From Psococerastis gibbosa (lineage: Eukaryota; Arthropoda; Insecta; Psocodea; Psocidae), in the NCBI GenBank assembly GCA_963971405.1, contig OZ020489.1, forward strand, positions 33,699,047-33,763,046: 64,000 bases of DNA, given 5' to 3'. The position numbers were made by a program, and so were the translations under genes. The notes below the pieces were generated by a model. That model ran no database searches and was not told the origin of the DNA. It saw nothing but the letters and a program-made list of their open reading frames with translations. The first letter of the stretch is position 1; each line of letters starts with the position of its first letter. Below are positions 1 to 11,194 of this stretch, piece by piece.

Positions 1-1325
1 ATATCATTTGTATGCAATCTAAATTCTAAACCGTCGTAATTCTAGCATTATGATTTAGTCCGCATATCCGCAAAATATTATTTGCCCGTGTCCGCATCAA
101 AGTTAAACCCGTCACTAAATTGTCATTTGATGTGCCTATGTTATCTAACATACTCATACGAGTAACACCATAACCTCTAAAGAATACACTAGAACACAAG
201 ATACAATTGAGTTCTCAAGAAAAAAATGTACACTAGATAGGACCAAAGTCACTACAGCTACCCCTGAAAAATATCTTGGCTACAGCCTTGGTGCAAAGAG
301 CAAAAAAAAGGCTCATCTAAATTTTTATATATAGTATTCAAATATCTTATGATACAATATGATACATGAAGTTGTCATCTACAGCTTGAGTAAACTAAAT
401 CTTCAATAAATTGAGGAATAAATTGCATAAAAAATAAAAATTGCCAAATTTTAGCGTTCCCATTTTCGACAGTCCATCCATACCCATTAAAAGTCTAAAG
501 AGACTTTTCTATCATTAAGACCAGTCACTTACGCATGATCTTAGTTTATACAGCCTAAAACCGAAATTAATGCACATAAGGGGGCCTACCCATATTAAAA
601 ACAAATATATATTTCATAGCCACGATTGCTTGCTTAATAGCTTGTAACCCTTTCTTTCACAGTGTTTATCGAATATTTGTCTGAAAGATTTTTATCTTAT
701 ACAATATAAGGCAAAATGCATAATGAGTAAATACTCACCTTTAGAAATGGGACGGAATTTTCTCTTTAAACAAAATTTTGCACCAGAAGAGTAACTAATT
801 CAGCACAAGACATAGTAAGTACTGCAGTCTTTGTACTTGATTGAACAGGTTTTATACACTTTTAAAGACACACCATGTACATTACAGGCCAAGAACGGAT
901 GATTATACTGAAGCACCTATGCTCTGTCATTTCCGAAATCGACTTCGTAATGAATAAAATATCATTTTATTTTCAGATTCTAATTGAAGTTATGTGAACA
1001 AGTATCTTCACTTCCTACATCTTGTCACTTGTCGGTTCTCTACTTTAACATATATTTTAAATATCGAATATGCAACCAAACACGGTGTACAATTTTGGGT
1101 TTGGCCTACTTTTATTTTAAGCTATGGAATTTGCAGTGGCGGTTCGTGCAGTTATGAATTAAAAAAATTTGGTGAGGCAAGAAAAATTTGAGGAGAGTTG
1201 ACACCTACGAATTGATCCAAATTGCCATGATGATCACCAATCTTTGATAGAAGAGGCATTTTAAAAAAGAAGGTCCATAGGAAAGGCAAACCTGAGAAAC
1301 CTGAGGGCTCAGTTTTTATAAAATA
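1..1325. other. AT-rich non-genic stretch
   Basis: I see no gene here; open frames are short and show no family features. Bases about 300-480 resemble a decayed half of the palindromic repeat found intact at 22.1-22.5 kb and 23.5-23.9 kb: both carry a phrase like 'gatacatgaagttgtcatct' followed by an A/T-rich arm. Confidence 0.6.
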
Positions 1326-3391
1326 CAAGCGGAGCTTGGGACCGCTTCGCGGCCCCGCCCCCCTTGCGCCTGCCGCGGGCGGCAGCTCGCCCCTGCGGGG
1401 CCTCGCATTAACGTGGTTCCATTTGGCATTACGCAGCTCGCCCCTTCGGGGCTCGCATGACTTATGTGAATGACCCCAAACCCAAACGAAGCAGTTAACA
1501 ACTTTGAAAATTGGTTAATTTATACTGCTTCTAATGAGACATTAACAAATCATTTTGGTGGAAGAGGTCAGGCTGTGGAATCCTGTTACTCTATGCTTGT
1601 AATTTCAAAGGTACACTTTAGACCTGTTTTCCGCCAAAACGCTGATGGCTATGGCTTACCAAATCACTTGAGCCCGAACGAAGAGGCGGATAGTTAAACT
1701 GAATATATCTCTGGAAAGAGTAGGACAGGTGGAAGAGAACTAAAGTAGTTTAAAGTTTTCAAAATGATATCAAGACCTCCGAAAACGCGGCCGAAAAAGC
1801 CTATTTTCGCTGAAAATCGAAAAATTTGGGCGCACCCCGTCACGTTTCCACCCCCCAAAGCCGAACCTCTTGCTTGATCACGACAAATTTGGCATGACCT
1901 AAAAGAAGAAGAGCGGACAAAGACACTGATATAATTTAAATTAACATAGGCCTTCTACATCTGCCCAAAAAATTGCTTAACACCCGCCCATGCAATTATA
2001 AATAGAAATGCTGGAAATGAATTTTTTCGCCTGATTTTCTAACAATTTTGTGTCCCACTCGTGTTTAAGGGGTGAAGGGGTGATTTTGAAATTATGTATT
2101 TATACTCGTTTTAAAGCTTAATTCATACTGCTTCTAATGAGACATTAAAAATTAATTTCGGTTGAAATTTTTTTACTCTATGGATGTATTTGGAAATGTA
2201 CCCTTTAAACCGGTATTTCGTCAAAACAGGGACTGCTTACCAACTCACCTGAGCCCAAACGAAGAGGCGTAAAAAGGTAAAAATAAAAGTTAATAATTTA
2301 ATTCAAAGTCTCTGCAGGTTCATGTCTCATTATTGCGTAGTAATTATGGTTCGCGAATTGATTAGGCCACGCCCCCGCGACGCGACGCCATGACTCCTTT
2401 ATCAATAAGCGCACACCCCAACTTCTTCGCCTGCCGAAGCCTAACCTCTCATCGCTCAACAATAAATTGAACATGGGTTAAAAGAGGAAGAATAGACGAA
2501 GACATAGTTATAAATTAAATTAAGATAGGCCTTCTACATCTGCCCAAAAAATTGCTTAACACCCGCCCATGCAATTATAAATAGAAATGCTGGAAATGAA
2601 TTTTTTCGCCTGATTTTCTAACAATTTTGTGTTCCACTCGTGTTTAAGGGGTGAAGGGGTGGTATTGAAATTATGTATGTGTACTCGTTTTAAAGCTTAT
2701 TTCATACTGCTTCTAATGAGACATTAAAAAATAATTTCGGTTGAAAACAGCTGGCTGTGGAATTTTTTTACTCTATGGATGTATTTGGAAATGTACCCTT
2801 TAAACCGGTATTTCGTCAAAACAGGGACTGCTTACCAACTCACCTGAGCCCAAACGAAGAGGCGTATAGTAAACCTGAATACATGTCTGAAAAGACTAAG
2901 AAAGGTGGAAAAGGACTAAAGAAGTTTCAAGTTTTCGAATTGATATTAACACCCCCAAAAACGCGGTCGAAAAAGGCCTATTTTCGCTGAAAATCGGAAA
3001 ATTTGGGCGCACCCCCTCACGTTTCCACCCCCCAAAGTCGAACCACTTGCCCAATCACATCATGTATAGCATGGCCTGAAAGAGGAAGAATGGACGAAGA
3101 CAGTGATGTAATTTAAGTTAAGGTAGGCCCAAATGTCAGGCTAAAACATTGCGTTGAACCCTCCAATGCTTTCTTATGGGATTTTTCGAACCGATTATCG
3201 CTCCTGTAACTGATCAGGTTCAATTTTTAAGGTTCGGCCCTACACGAAAACCATGTCCCGATTTTTCTCTAAATTTTGAGTGTATCCGCAAGTTTCTGGT
3301 GCCAGTGGGTCCCGAGTTATGGCGAGTCAAAAAAGTGTCCACATACATACATACTCACGCGGGAAAGTGGTTTGATTTTTATAAAGATAGA
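1326..3391. repeat. 2.07-kb tandem duplication, unit 1
   Basis: First of two head-to-tail copies with a period of 2066 bp. It begins at 'caagcggagcttggg' and ends with 'tttttataaagataga'. The unit has three diverged internal modules of about 0.6 kb, starting near 1515, 2105 and 2695. Each opens with a phrase like 'atactgcttctaatgagac' and later carries 'aacgaagaggcg'. Short frames inside are not conserved between modules, so I do not call genes. The two copies are almost identical, which suggests a recent duplication or a long-read-resolved satellite. Confidence 0.9.
1330..1461. repeat. GC-rich hairpin block (unit 1)
   Basis: About 130 bp of strongly GC-rich sequence in an AT-rich window. 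It has several short inverted repeats: 'accgcttcgcggcc', 'tgccgcgggcggca', 'gcccctgcggggc' and 'gccccttcggggc'. The identical block recurs at 3396-3527 at the head of the second tandem unit. It does not look coding. It may be a structured end of an unclassified element. Confidence 0.75.
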
Positions 3392-3395
3392 CAAG

Positions 3396-3527
3396 CGGAG
3401 CTTGGGACCGCTTCGCGGCCCCGCCCCCCTTGCGCCTGCCGCGGGCGGCAGCTCGCCCCTGCGGGGCCTCGCATTAACGTGGTTCCATTTGGCATTACGC
3501 AGCTCGCCCCTTCGGGGCTCGCATGAC
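3396..3527. repeat. GC-rich hairpin block (unit 2)
   Basis: Second copy of the hairpin block. It lies directly after the CATA tract and the 'tttataaagataga' that closes unit 1, so it marks the tandem junction. Confidence 0.75.
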
Positions 3528-5404
3528 TTATGTGAATGACCCCAAACCCAAACGAAGCAGTTAACAACTTTGAAAATTGGTTAATTTATACTGCTTCTAA
3601 TGAGACATTAACAAATCATTTTGGTGGAAGAGGTCAGGCTGTGGAATCCTGTTACTCTATGCTTGTAATTTCAAAGGTACACTTTAGACCTGTTTTCCGC
3701 CAAAACGCTGATGGCTATGGCTTACCAAATCACTTGAGCCCGAACGAAGAGGCGGATAGTTAAACTGAATATATCTCTGGAAAGAGTAGGACAGGTGGAA
3801 GAGAACTAAAGTAGTTTAAAGTTTTCAAAATGATATCAAGACCTCCGAAAACGCGGCCGAAAAAGCCTATTTTCGCTGAAAATCGAAAAATTTGGGCGCA
3901 CCCCGTCACGTTTCCACCCCCCAAAGCCGAACCTCTTGCTTGATCACGACAAATTTGGCATGACCTAAAAGAAGAAGAGCGGACAAAGACACTGATATAA
4001 TTTAAATTAACATAGGCCATCTACATCTGCCCAAAATATTGCTTTAAACCCGCCCATGCAATTGAAATGGGATTGCTGGAAATTAATTTTTTCGCCTGAT
4101 TTTTTAACAATTTTGTGTTCCACTCGTGTTTAAGGGGTGAAGGGGTGATTTTGAAATTATGTATTTATACTCGTTTTAAAGCTTAATTCATACTGCTTCT
4201 AATGAGACATTAAAAATTAATTTCGGTTGAAATTTTTTTACTCTATGGATGTATTTGGAAATGTACCCTTTAAACCGGTATTTCGTCAAAACAGGGACTG
4301 CTTACCAACTCACCTGAGCCCAAACGAAGAGGCGTAAAAAGGTAAAAATAAAAGTTAATAATTTAATTCAAAGTCTCTGCAGGTTCATGTCTCATTATTG
4401 CGTAGTAATTATGGTTCGCGAATTGATTAGGCCACGCCCCCGCGACGCGACGCCATGACTCCTTTATCAATAAGCGCACACCCCAACTTCTTCGCCTGCC
4501 GAAGCCTAACCTCTCATCGCTCAACAATAAATTGAACATGGGTTAAAAGAGGAAGAATAGACGAAGACATAGTTATAAATTAAATTAAGATAGGCCTTCT
4601 ACATCTGCCCAAAAAATTGTTTAACACCCGCCCATGCAATTATAAATAGAAATGCTGGAAATGAATTTTTTCGCCTGATTTTCTAACAATTTTGTGTTCC
4701 ACTCGTGTTTAAGGGGTGAAGGGGTGGTATTGAAATTATGTATGTGTACTCGTTTTGAAGCTTATTTCATACTGCTTCTAATGAGACATTAAAAAATAAT
4801 TTCGGTTGAAAACAGCTGGCTGTGGAATTTTTTTACTCTATGGATGTATTTGGAAATGTACCCTTTAGACCGGTATTTCGTCAAAACAGGGACTGCTTAC
4901 CAACTCACCTGAGCCCAAACGAAGAGGCGTATAGTAAACCTGAATACATGTCTGAAAAGACTAAGAAAGGTGGAAAAGGACTAAAGAAGTTTCAAGTTTT
5001 CGAATTGATATTAACACCCCCAAAAACGCGGTCGAAAAAGGCCTATTTTCGCTGAAAATCGGAAAATTTGGGCGCACCCCCTCACGTTTCCACCCCCCAA
5101 AGTCGAACCACTTGCCCAATCACATCATGTATAGCATGGCCTGAAAGAGGAAGAATGGACGAAGACAGTGATGTAATTTAAGTTAAGGTAGGCCCAAATG
5201 TCAGGCTAAAACATTGCGTTGAACCCTCCAATGCTTTCTTATGGGATTTTTCGAACCGATTATCGCTCCTGTACCTGATCAGGTTCAATTTTTAAGGTTC
5301 GGCCCTACACGAAAACCATGTCCCGATTTTTCTCTAAATTTTGAGTGTATCCGCAAGTTTCTGGTGCCAGTGGGTCCCGAGTTATGGCGAGTCAAAAAAG
5401 TGTC

Positions 5405-5442
5405 CACATACATACATACATACATACATACATACATACATA
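5405..5442. repeat. (CATA)n microsatellite
   Basis: About nine CATA repeats. The matching position in the first unit (near 3340-3352) has only about three, so the tract expanded after the duplication. Confidence 0.95.
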
Positions 5443-5480
5443 CTCACGCGGGAAAGTGGTTTGATTTTTATAAAGATAGA

Positions 5481-5850
5481 TAATATAAATCATGAGAATG
5501 ATACCACTGATTGTGGTAATGCGGATTGTAGAATATCTCGGGATCATTGATGTATACACGATATGTGCACTTCCTGTGTAGCGTAGAGTACATTATGAAT
5601 GCTCAGCAGAGCATATTTTAAGGAAACCCCATTGGGGCAAGCGTGCTGCCCAGCCAGTGAGGCGATTCTGCCCCCTACTTTTGGGCATATTGCCCCACAG
5701 AAATTGGGCACAAATTTCAAATTCCAAGACTAACAAAACTAGAAATAAGAAAAAAAAAGGGGAAAAATAGACAATAGTTACGTTGTCCGTCGTATTTATG
5801 GCGCCAATTTTGTTTTTAACGTTTTGCTTTATGAAATAAAAATGGTTTTG
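5481..5850. other. Non-genic stretch
   Basis: I recognise no gene or repeat here. It contains a few C-rich and G-rich short inverted phrases. Confidence 0.5.
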
Positions 5851-5854
5851 GTAA

Positions 5855-6345
5855 CCTTGAAAAATGTCCACCTGACGTCACTGGAGGTGAGGTAAATTCT
5901 ATAGTTAGGTCAGACCAACACATTACCACACAGCAATACTGGCAGGGCACGCAATGCACATGAGCGTGAATTTTCTATCATTTTTTCAAAAAAACATTTT
6001 TTTGCACAAAACCAAATACTTTTCTGGGAAAGCAACCTGTCCGTTTTCATTACTCAATTTAACACCTAAACCATACCTGAAGTTAGAAATCATCGATAGA
6101 AAGGTTTCGCAGAAAAAATATTTTTTAGTCATTTTTCATTAAAATTTAGTTATTTTTATATTTTTACCCCCAGAAGCAACCTATATAAAGGGGCAAGCGA
6201 CCCCCCGCATTTCGTCAACATTAATAACGACTACAATATATGTGAATTTAAAATAAATCGTTGGAGCCGTTTTTGGGAAATAATTTTTTTAGACGTTTTT
6301 TTGGAGTTTTTTGAGAATAAAACCCCCCCAAATTAAGTTAGCCCA
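5855..6345 (-). repeat. GACA-repeat family H, partial copy
   Basis: Partial copy of the roughly 0.9-kb family H (see 7938). It runs from 'cacctgacgtcactggaggt' through 'tgccagtattgctgtgtgg'-type sequence (reverse complement) to 'ttgagttagcccaaa'-like sequence, then stops. The GACA-rich end is missing. Confidence 0.8.
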
Positions 6346-7282
6346 AAATAAAAAAATCCCTTTCGGCTATGGCCAATCAGGTGTAGGGAGATTCCGCAGA
6401 CCCTGCTTTTCCTCTACGCTATACCCCGAGGCGTAAAGTTTTAGAATGATGGCGGGGGCAAAACTAAGTAGACCTTATGACGTCATCAGGCAGGATTGAA
6501 GAAAAAATTGATAATATAATAGAAAAATTGTAGTGTTTTACGCATTTTTTAATTGTTGTAAAGTATAGCTGTAGATTTTACAAAGCTAAAAAAAGAATGC
6601 TATGAAGTATGAACCACGTCTTACAATGCTAAAAGTAGGGGGGGGGGGGGTAATGCCAAAAGGAGCTGGGGGGGGCAAGTTGGACCGTGCCCCCCCCCCC
6701 CCGCCCAACTTTACGCCCCTGACGCTATGTGTAATAGAAAATAAAAAAAACTTCATTATTTTCCCGATCACAACATCAACACACAAAACACTCTTGTGTT
6801 CCAAACTATGACGACTATGAACTTTTACTTATTAAATTATTTTTACTTTGACTGGACGTCATCTTGGAATCGTTAATTTGTCATAAAAAGTGTAGATTAC
6901 CATTATCGTAGATAATAATACGATCTTTCAGTCAGATTTTAATTCATTCCTCTGCGACCAATATTGACTGAGATATGAATTATATAAGTTTTCAATCGGC
7001 CGCCATCTTATAACTAAATGGCGGATCTAGCTGGTTAACGAACTTGATTAAGGCATTTGTATGATCAATTTTTGTGCCAAGTTTCATCCAAATCGGATAA
7101 TATTCACGGAAGTTAGAGTGTTTCCTAAAATCGATATGCATATATACATATGTACAGTATATATATAACATTTTGAACGGAGGGTGGTTTTAGGCTCAGG
7201 GGGTCATGAAATGAAAAGTTGTGAAGAAATTTTCCGAAAGTCGAACATTGGTCGCCATCTCAATAGGTAGATGAATCTCCCT
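6346..7282. other. Non-genic stretch with G/C-run MITE remnant
   Basis: No gene seen. Bases 6630-6730 have a long G run, then a long C run, then 'aactttacgcccctg', which resembles a hAT-type terminal end. The rest is AT-rich and unrecognised. Confidence 0.4.
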
Positions 7283-7395
7283 TTTTTGGGTTCCTGGGAC
7301 CTTAAAACGTGTAAATCCGTTGAAATCTCGTAATCGAAAATTTCGACCATCACAAAGCTTTCCTTATACTACGTATAAATTGGAAAGCAAAAATA
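7283..7395 (-). repeat. Family H terminal fragment
   Basis: Contains only the terminal segment of family H: 'ttgggttcctgggacctt', the conserved 'tcgaccatcacaaagctttc' and the end motif 'tactacgtataaattgg'. It has lost its GACA tract. Confidence 0.8.
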
Positions 7396-7937
7396 TGCTC
7401 TGATGCTCAGGATATACAAGTCAATGCATCAACAAAGCTGCAAAGTCTTATGGCGTTTTCAATACCACACAGGTGTTATTGTTTGCTTGGATAATAGGAC
7501 ATGAAAGGTTTTATATTTGCAAGGGGCTTCCACGTGTCCCATTGTCGGCAATGCACCCTGGGGCCTCGAGTCAATACAGCGGGTCCTGACTCCAAACCTT
7601 TTTTCTTGCTGACCGCTCCACTGGCTGAGAATTCCTCCTTGACATTAATTAATTTAAGAAGGACTTACATACAGTTTGACCAAATTTTAATTAAAAACAT
7701 GGCATTGTTTAGTGCCACTGTCTAATGCAGCCCAGATGGCCTGATCAGGGCAAATCAGCGAGCAAGCTGTCAGGGGTGACCAAACTAATTCACTCCCCAC
7801 TCATTCATAATTTGTGCGGATTTGGCTTTGTGCGGATATAGGCACTGCCCTTGTCGCGGACATTACATTAATAATTATTGCATGTATAGGGGGGGGGGGG
7901 GGGGCTCACTAATAAAAGCAAAACCACTATTTTTTAT
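7396..7937. other. Non-genic stretch
   Basis: No gene recognised. It includes a poly-G run near 7890 just before a full family H copy. Confidence 0.5.
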
Positions 7938-8852
7938 TTTTGCTTTCCAATTTATACGTAGTATAAGGAAAGCTATGTGATGGTCGAAATTTTCAATCCC
8001 GAGATTTCAACGGATTTACACGTTTTCAGATCCCAGGAACCCAAAAAAGTGGTTTTTACGAAATGTCTGTCTGTCGTTCTGTCTGTCGATCTGTCGCTCT
8101 GTCGCTCTGTCTGTCTGTGCGTCGATTTCCGGGCAAACTACTCGGTCGATTTTGACGAAATTCGGCATGTAGGTCCACAAAAATGATACCTCAGATAATT
8201 TTTTTTATTTGGGGCTAACTCAATTTGGGGGGGTTTTATTCTCAAAAAACTCCAAAAAAACGTCTAAAAAAATTATTTCCCAAAAGCGGCTCCAACGATT
8301 TCTTTTAAATTCACATATGTTGTAGTTGTTATTAATGTTGATAAAATGTGGGGGTCGCTTGCCCCTTGATAGATTGCTTCTGGGGGTAAAAAAATTAAAA
8401 TAACTAAATTTTAATGAAAAATGACTAAAAAATAATTTTTCTACGAAACCTTTATATCGATGATTTCTACTTTCAGGTATGTTTTAGGTGTTACATTGAG
8501 TAACGAAACCGGACAGGTTGCTTTCCCAGAAAAGTATTTTGTTTTGTACAAAAAAATGTTTTTTTTTTAATGATTATATAAATAGAATAATTTAAATTCA
8601 CGCTCATGTGCATTGCGTGCCCTGCCAGTATTGCTGTGTGGTAATGTGTTGGTCTGACCTAACTAGAATTTACCTCACCTCCAGTGACGTCAGGTGGACA
8701 AACCCCTTCCCCCACCCCCCCCCCCCCCCCGAGATATCGGAAATTTAACCATAGGAAAATTATTCACCATGAAATTACTCATTTTTTTCTCTATCTACTA
8801 ATTTTGATAAATTGGAAAGCATGTTCGAGTAAACTCGGACCGGTTCTTTTTA
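7938..8852 (+). mobile_element. Family H element, near full length
   Basis: Non-coding element of about 0.9 kb with conserved ends. The left end carries 'TGCTTTCCAATTTAT' followed by the hairpin-prone 'ACGTAGTATAAGG'. The right end carries the same 15-mer in near-inverted form, then the hairpin 'CGAGTAAACTCG' and 'GACCGGTTCTTTT'. Inside are a TCTG/TCGC repeat tract (8063-8120), 'cgattttgacgaaattcgg', G/C runs and 'gtgacgtcaggtgg'. I see no target duplication. Subterminal inverted repeats plus an internal GTCY-like microsatellite resemble non-autonomous Helentron derivatives (DINE-1/HINE type). That assignment is an inference, and no Rep/helicase coding is present. Confidence 0.7.
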
Positions 8853-9540
8853 AAAGTATTCCTTAATATCTGATAATAATTTTTTAAAATTATATTTTAT
8901 ATATATATTTTTTACATAATATACCAAAAAAAATGCTCATTTAAGGTGTAGAAAGCTACTTCATATGATAGGAAATTTTCAATTTTTGGTATCGTAGCTT
9001 TTCCATAATAACAATATTGAGGGTTAAAATTTCACGTAAAATAGATGCCATGAAAAAACTACAAAACCAAAAATTAATAATATTATATGATGCATGAAGT
9101 AGTCGTCTACAACTTAAATGAACCAATATTATAATAACTTGCTCGGTTAATTAAATAAAAAATAAGAACTATTAAATTTTGGGCTGCCAATTAGTCTAAA
9201 TTTTGTCTAAAAAAAAATCTTTTGGTGCCGTCACTCAGCTACCGTCTCCATGGCCATTGGTAACTGGGTGACTGCTAGCAGTAGTTTTGTCACTTGGGAA
9301 TGCGGTTTAGTCGTTTTTGCGTGGAAATCCGGAACGCAGGTTTTCCGTCAGTCGAAGATTAATCCGTGAAGTCACGGGCAACAGTATTGTGTTCCACTTC
9401 ACTTGTGTCACATCACCGTCCAAAACCGTTGTACAGGACGTCTTCTTTAATTGTTCTGGTCTAGTACTCGATAGTAGCTGTAGTCTCCCACTAGAAAGGC
9501 CAAGGTTTATGCTAGAATCCTTCCGAGACATGGATAGTTG
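8853..9540. other. Non-genic stretch with decayed palindromic repeat
   Basis: Bases about 8930-9210 match the 22-24-kb palindromic family in a degraded form ('gatgcatgaagtagtcgtct', 'cggttaattaaataaaaaat'). The part at 9300-9540 has open frames on both strands but no recognisable family. Confidence 0.5.
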
Positions 9541-9543
9541 GAT

Positions 9544-9714
9544 CAAGGACGGATACAGGGGGGTAGGGGGTAGCTGCCCCCCCCCCCAAAATTTGGTAAA
9601 TCTATTGTAAATTAAGTTATTACGCTCTAATTTAGTCGATCCTACATAAGTTTTTCCTATTTCGACCCTCAGCTACCCCCCCCCCCCCAAAAAAAAGGGC
9701 TGGATCCGTCCCTG
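9544..9714. mobile_element. hAT-type MITE (family P), perfect 8-bp TSD
   Basis: Ends are CAAGGACGGATAC and GGATCCGTCCCTG, an imperfect terminal inverted repeat. It is flanked by a perfect 8-bp duplication AGTTGGAT at 9536-9543 and 9715-9722. Long G or C runs sit just inside both ends. An 8-bp target duplication and CAGGG-like termini are typical of the hAT superfamily. It is non-coding. Confidence 0.9.
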
Positions 9715-9738
9715 AGTTGGATACATGTATTTTTACTA

Positions 9739-10032
9739 CGCCAACGGCAACCGCTATACCATGTTGAATCCACGAGAGCACAGCATGTTTCAAACTGCGG
9801 CAAACTTGGTAGTGTGCACAGCGTTGGCAGGGGAACATGGTGGGACATGATCACGCACTGAGACTATTCCAGTCAGTCTACATGCGTTTCGAGTCCTCGT
9901 CACCTCCGATTTAATCGTGTGACTTTGCCATATTCCCCAAGTGGTTCGGAATCCACTATAAACAGGAGGTCCACCCTGTCAGTCAACTCACCTTTCCCCC
10001 GAGATGAAAGAGTCTACCCTTAGTGTGCTTCA
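9739..10032 (+). mobile_element. 5S-rRNA-like SINE (family D), copy 1
   Basis: The head reads 'ataccatgttgaatcca', close to the conserved start of animal 5S rRNA. Further on, 'acttggtagtgtgcacagcg' and 'caggggaacatggtgg' resemble the 5S internal control region. The tail half ('cctccgatttaatcgtgtga', 'ggaggtccaccctgtcagtc') is shared with copies at 48256-48550 and 49833-50070. The element has no coding capacity. The 5S origin is inferred by eye, not by alignment software. Confidence 0.55.
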
Positions 10033-10241
10033 AGTTAACAAAGTGACTCACTCCCCCCGCCAGGCTTACAGTGTTGTTTAATGCAGAAATGCTGAATGCA
10101 CTCGTTGGAAACCAATCCACCATGTATTTTTACTAGCAAGGTGCTCCCAAACTTTTTTGTCCGTAGACCACTAGATTATTTTATGATTTATCGTGGACCA
10201 CCATGGCTGTGGCAGAAAAATCGATAAATTTTAGGACCAAG

Positions 10242-11042
10242 ATGAATGAATGAATGAATGAATATATTTTAGTACGATACAATGAGACAATATACAATAT
10301 AACAACAATTTATAAAAATCACGCCACTGGGCAAATGCCCGAGTGTGGCCTACATCCGTTAACACAACGAAATAATCAGTAAAAGTTTGCTAGCTAGGCT
10401 ACAATAAAATAGGTATACTCATGTTTAATTTTGTTTTTCGCACGTATAGTAGCATTGTATACAACTGTATATTGTTATAAAGCGACTTTACAAAGTATCG
10501 AATGTCAAAAACATCACGCTCTTTAACGACTTTAACATCATTAGATATTTCCTTTTTTATGATATATGGACTTCCAGAACTTCGTCATATCAATGGAAGG
10601 GCATTAAAATGTTTTACACCAATGAATAACGTTGATCTCATGAACAGTTTAGAATTGGGATGTGGGACCTTCAGTGGCTCCCTGCTTAAATATCTGGTGC
10701 TATGATGGTGCCTAACATTGGAAAGGGAGCAGCGCGTCTTATAGACTTGAACTAAAGCTTCCTTTAAGAACAATTGTTGGGGAGTTAACACGTCGGCGAG
10801 TAGGTACAGAGCCATGGTTGGGAACCTACAGGGTTTTCTATGCATCACTTTTAGAGCTCTATTTTGGACTATTTGTACTCTTTCTAAAAGGTTTGAAAAG
10901 GCAGATCCCCAGGCAATGATACCATAAATTAAATGGCTTTGAAACAAGGCAAAGTATACATTTTTTAATAATGAGAAATCTATTATATTTCTAAGCATAT
11001 ACAATTTATGAATGCATTTCCGCAGCGTGGATTGCTGAAGAT
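10242..11042 (-). mobile_element. LINE 3' end, reverse transcriptase C-terminal remnant
   Basis: A 139-codon frame (10585-11004) has the Jockey/CR1-type post-catalytic RT block: a 'LIYGIIAWGSA' motif followed by 'VQIVQNRALKVM', then the thumb-like region. The 3' end is an (ATGA/TCAT)n tract at 10242-10263. The reading frame continues upstream to at least 11040, where a hAT MITE interrupts it. The finger/palm and endonuclease are missing, so this is a 5'-truncated dead copy. Confidence 0.8.
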
Positions 11043-11193
11043 CAGGGATGAATCTAGCCCGTTTGGGGAGGGGGTAGTTGTGGGTTAAAATATATACGTA
11101 GTCTAGATTAAATTGATTGGAGCGTAATAAATATTATCTTACAGCAGATTTACTAAATATTGCGGTGGCAGTTCCACCCTATATCCGTCCGTG
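11043..11193. mobile_element. Diverged family P hAT MITE inside a LINE
   Basis: Starts 'cagggatgaatctag' and ends 'tatccgtccgtg', with the shared core 'ggagcgtaataa'. The flanks ctgaagat and accaagat agree at 5 of 8 bases, consistent with an old target duplication. Removing the element and one flank rejoins an open frame with the LINE to its left. Confidence 0.65.
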
Positions 11194-11194
11194 A

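Larger units (their letters stand above)
3392..5480. repeat. 2.07-kb tandem duplication, unit 2
   Basis: Second copy of the unit starting at 1326. It is slightly longer because the CATA microsatellite near its end is expanded. The main difference is around 4019-4110, where this copy has its own variant while unit 1 (1950-2050) matches the middle module at 2530-2630 almost base for base. That pattern suggests local gene conversion between modules. Confidence 0.9.

Noticed and set aside
3176..3539. Overlapping open frames of 116 and 87 codons at the tandem-unit junction
   Set aside because: They run through the GC hairpin block, have no family features, and differ between repeat units. I treat them as chance frames in a repeat.
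6586..6811. Gly/Pro-rich frames on both strands
   Set aside because: They come from G and C homopolymer runs in a MITE remnant.
8063..8120. TCTG/TCGC tract as a CRISPR-like array
   Set aside because: It is a simple microsatellite within family H, without spacers, in a eukaryotic genome.
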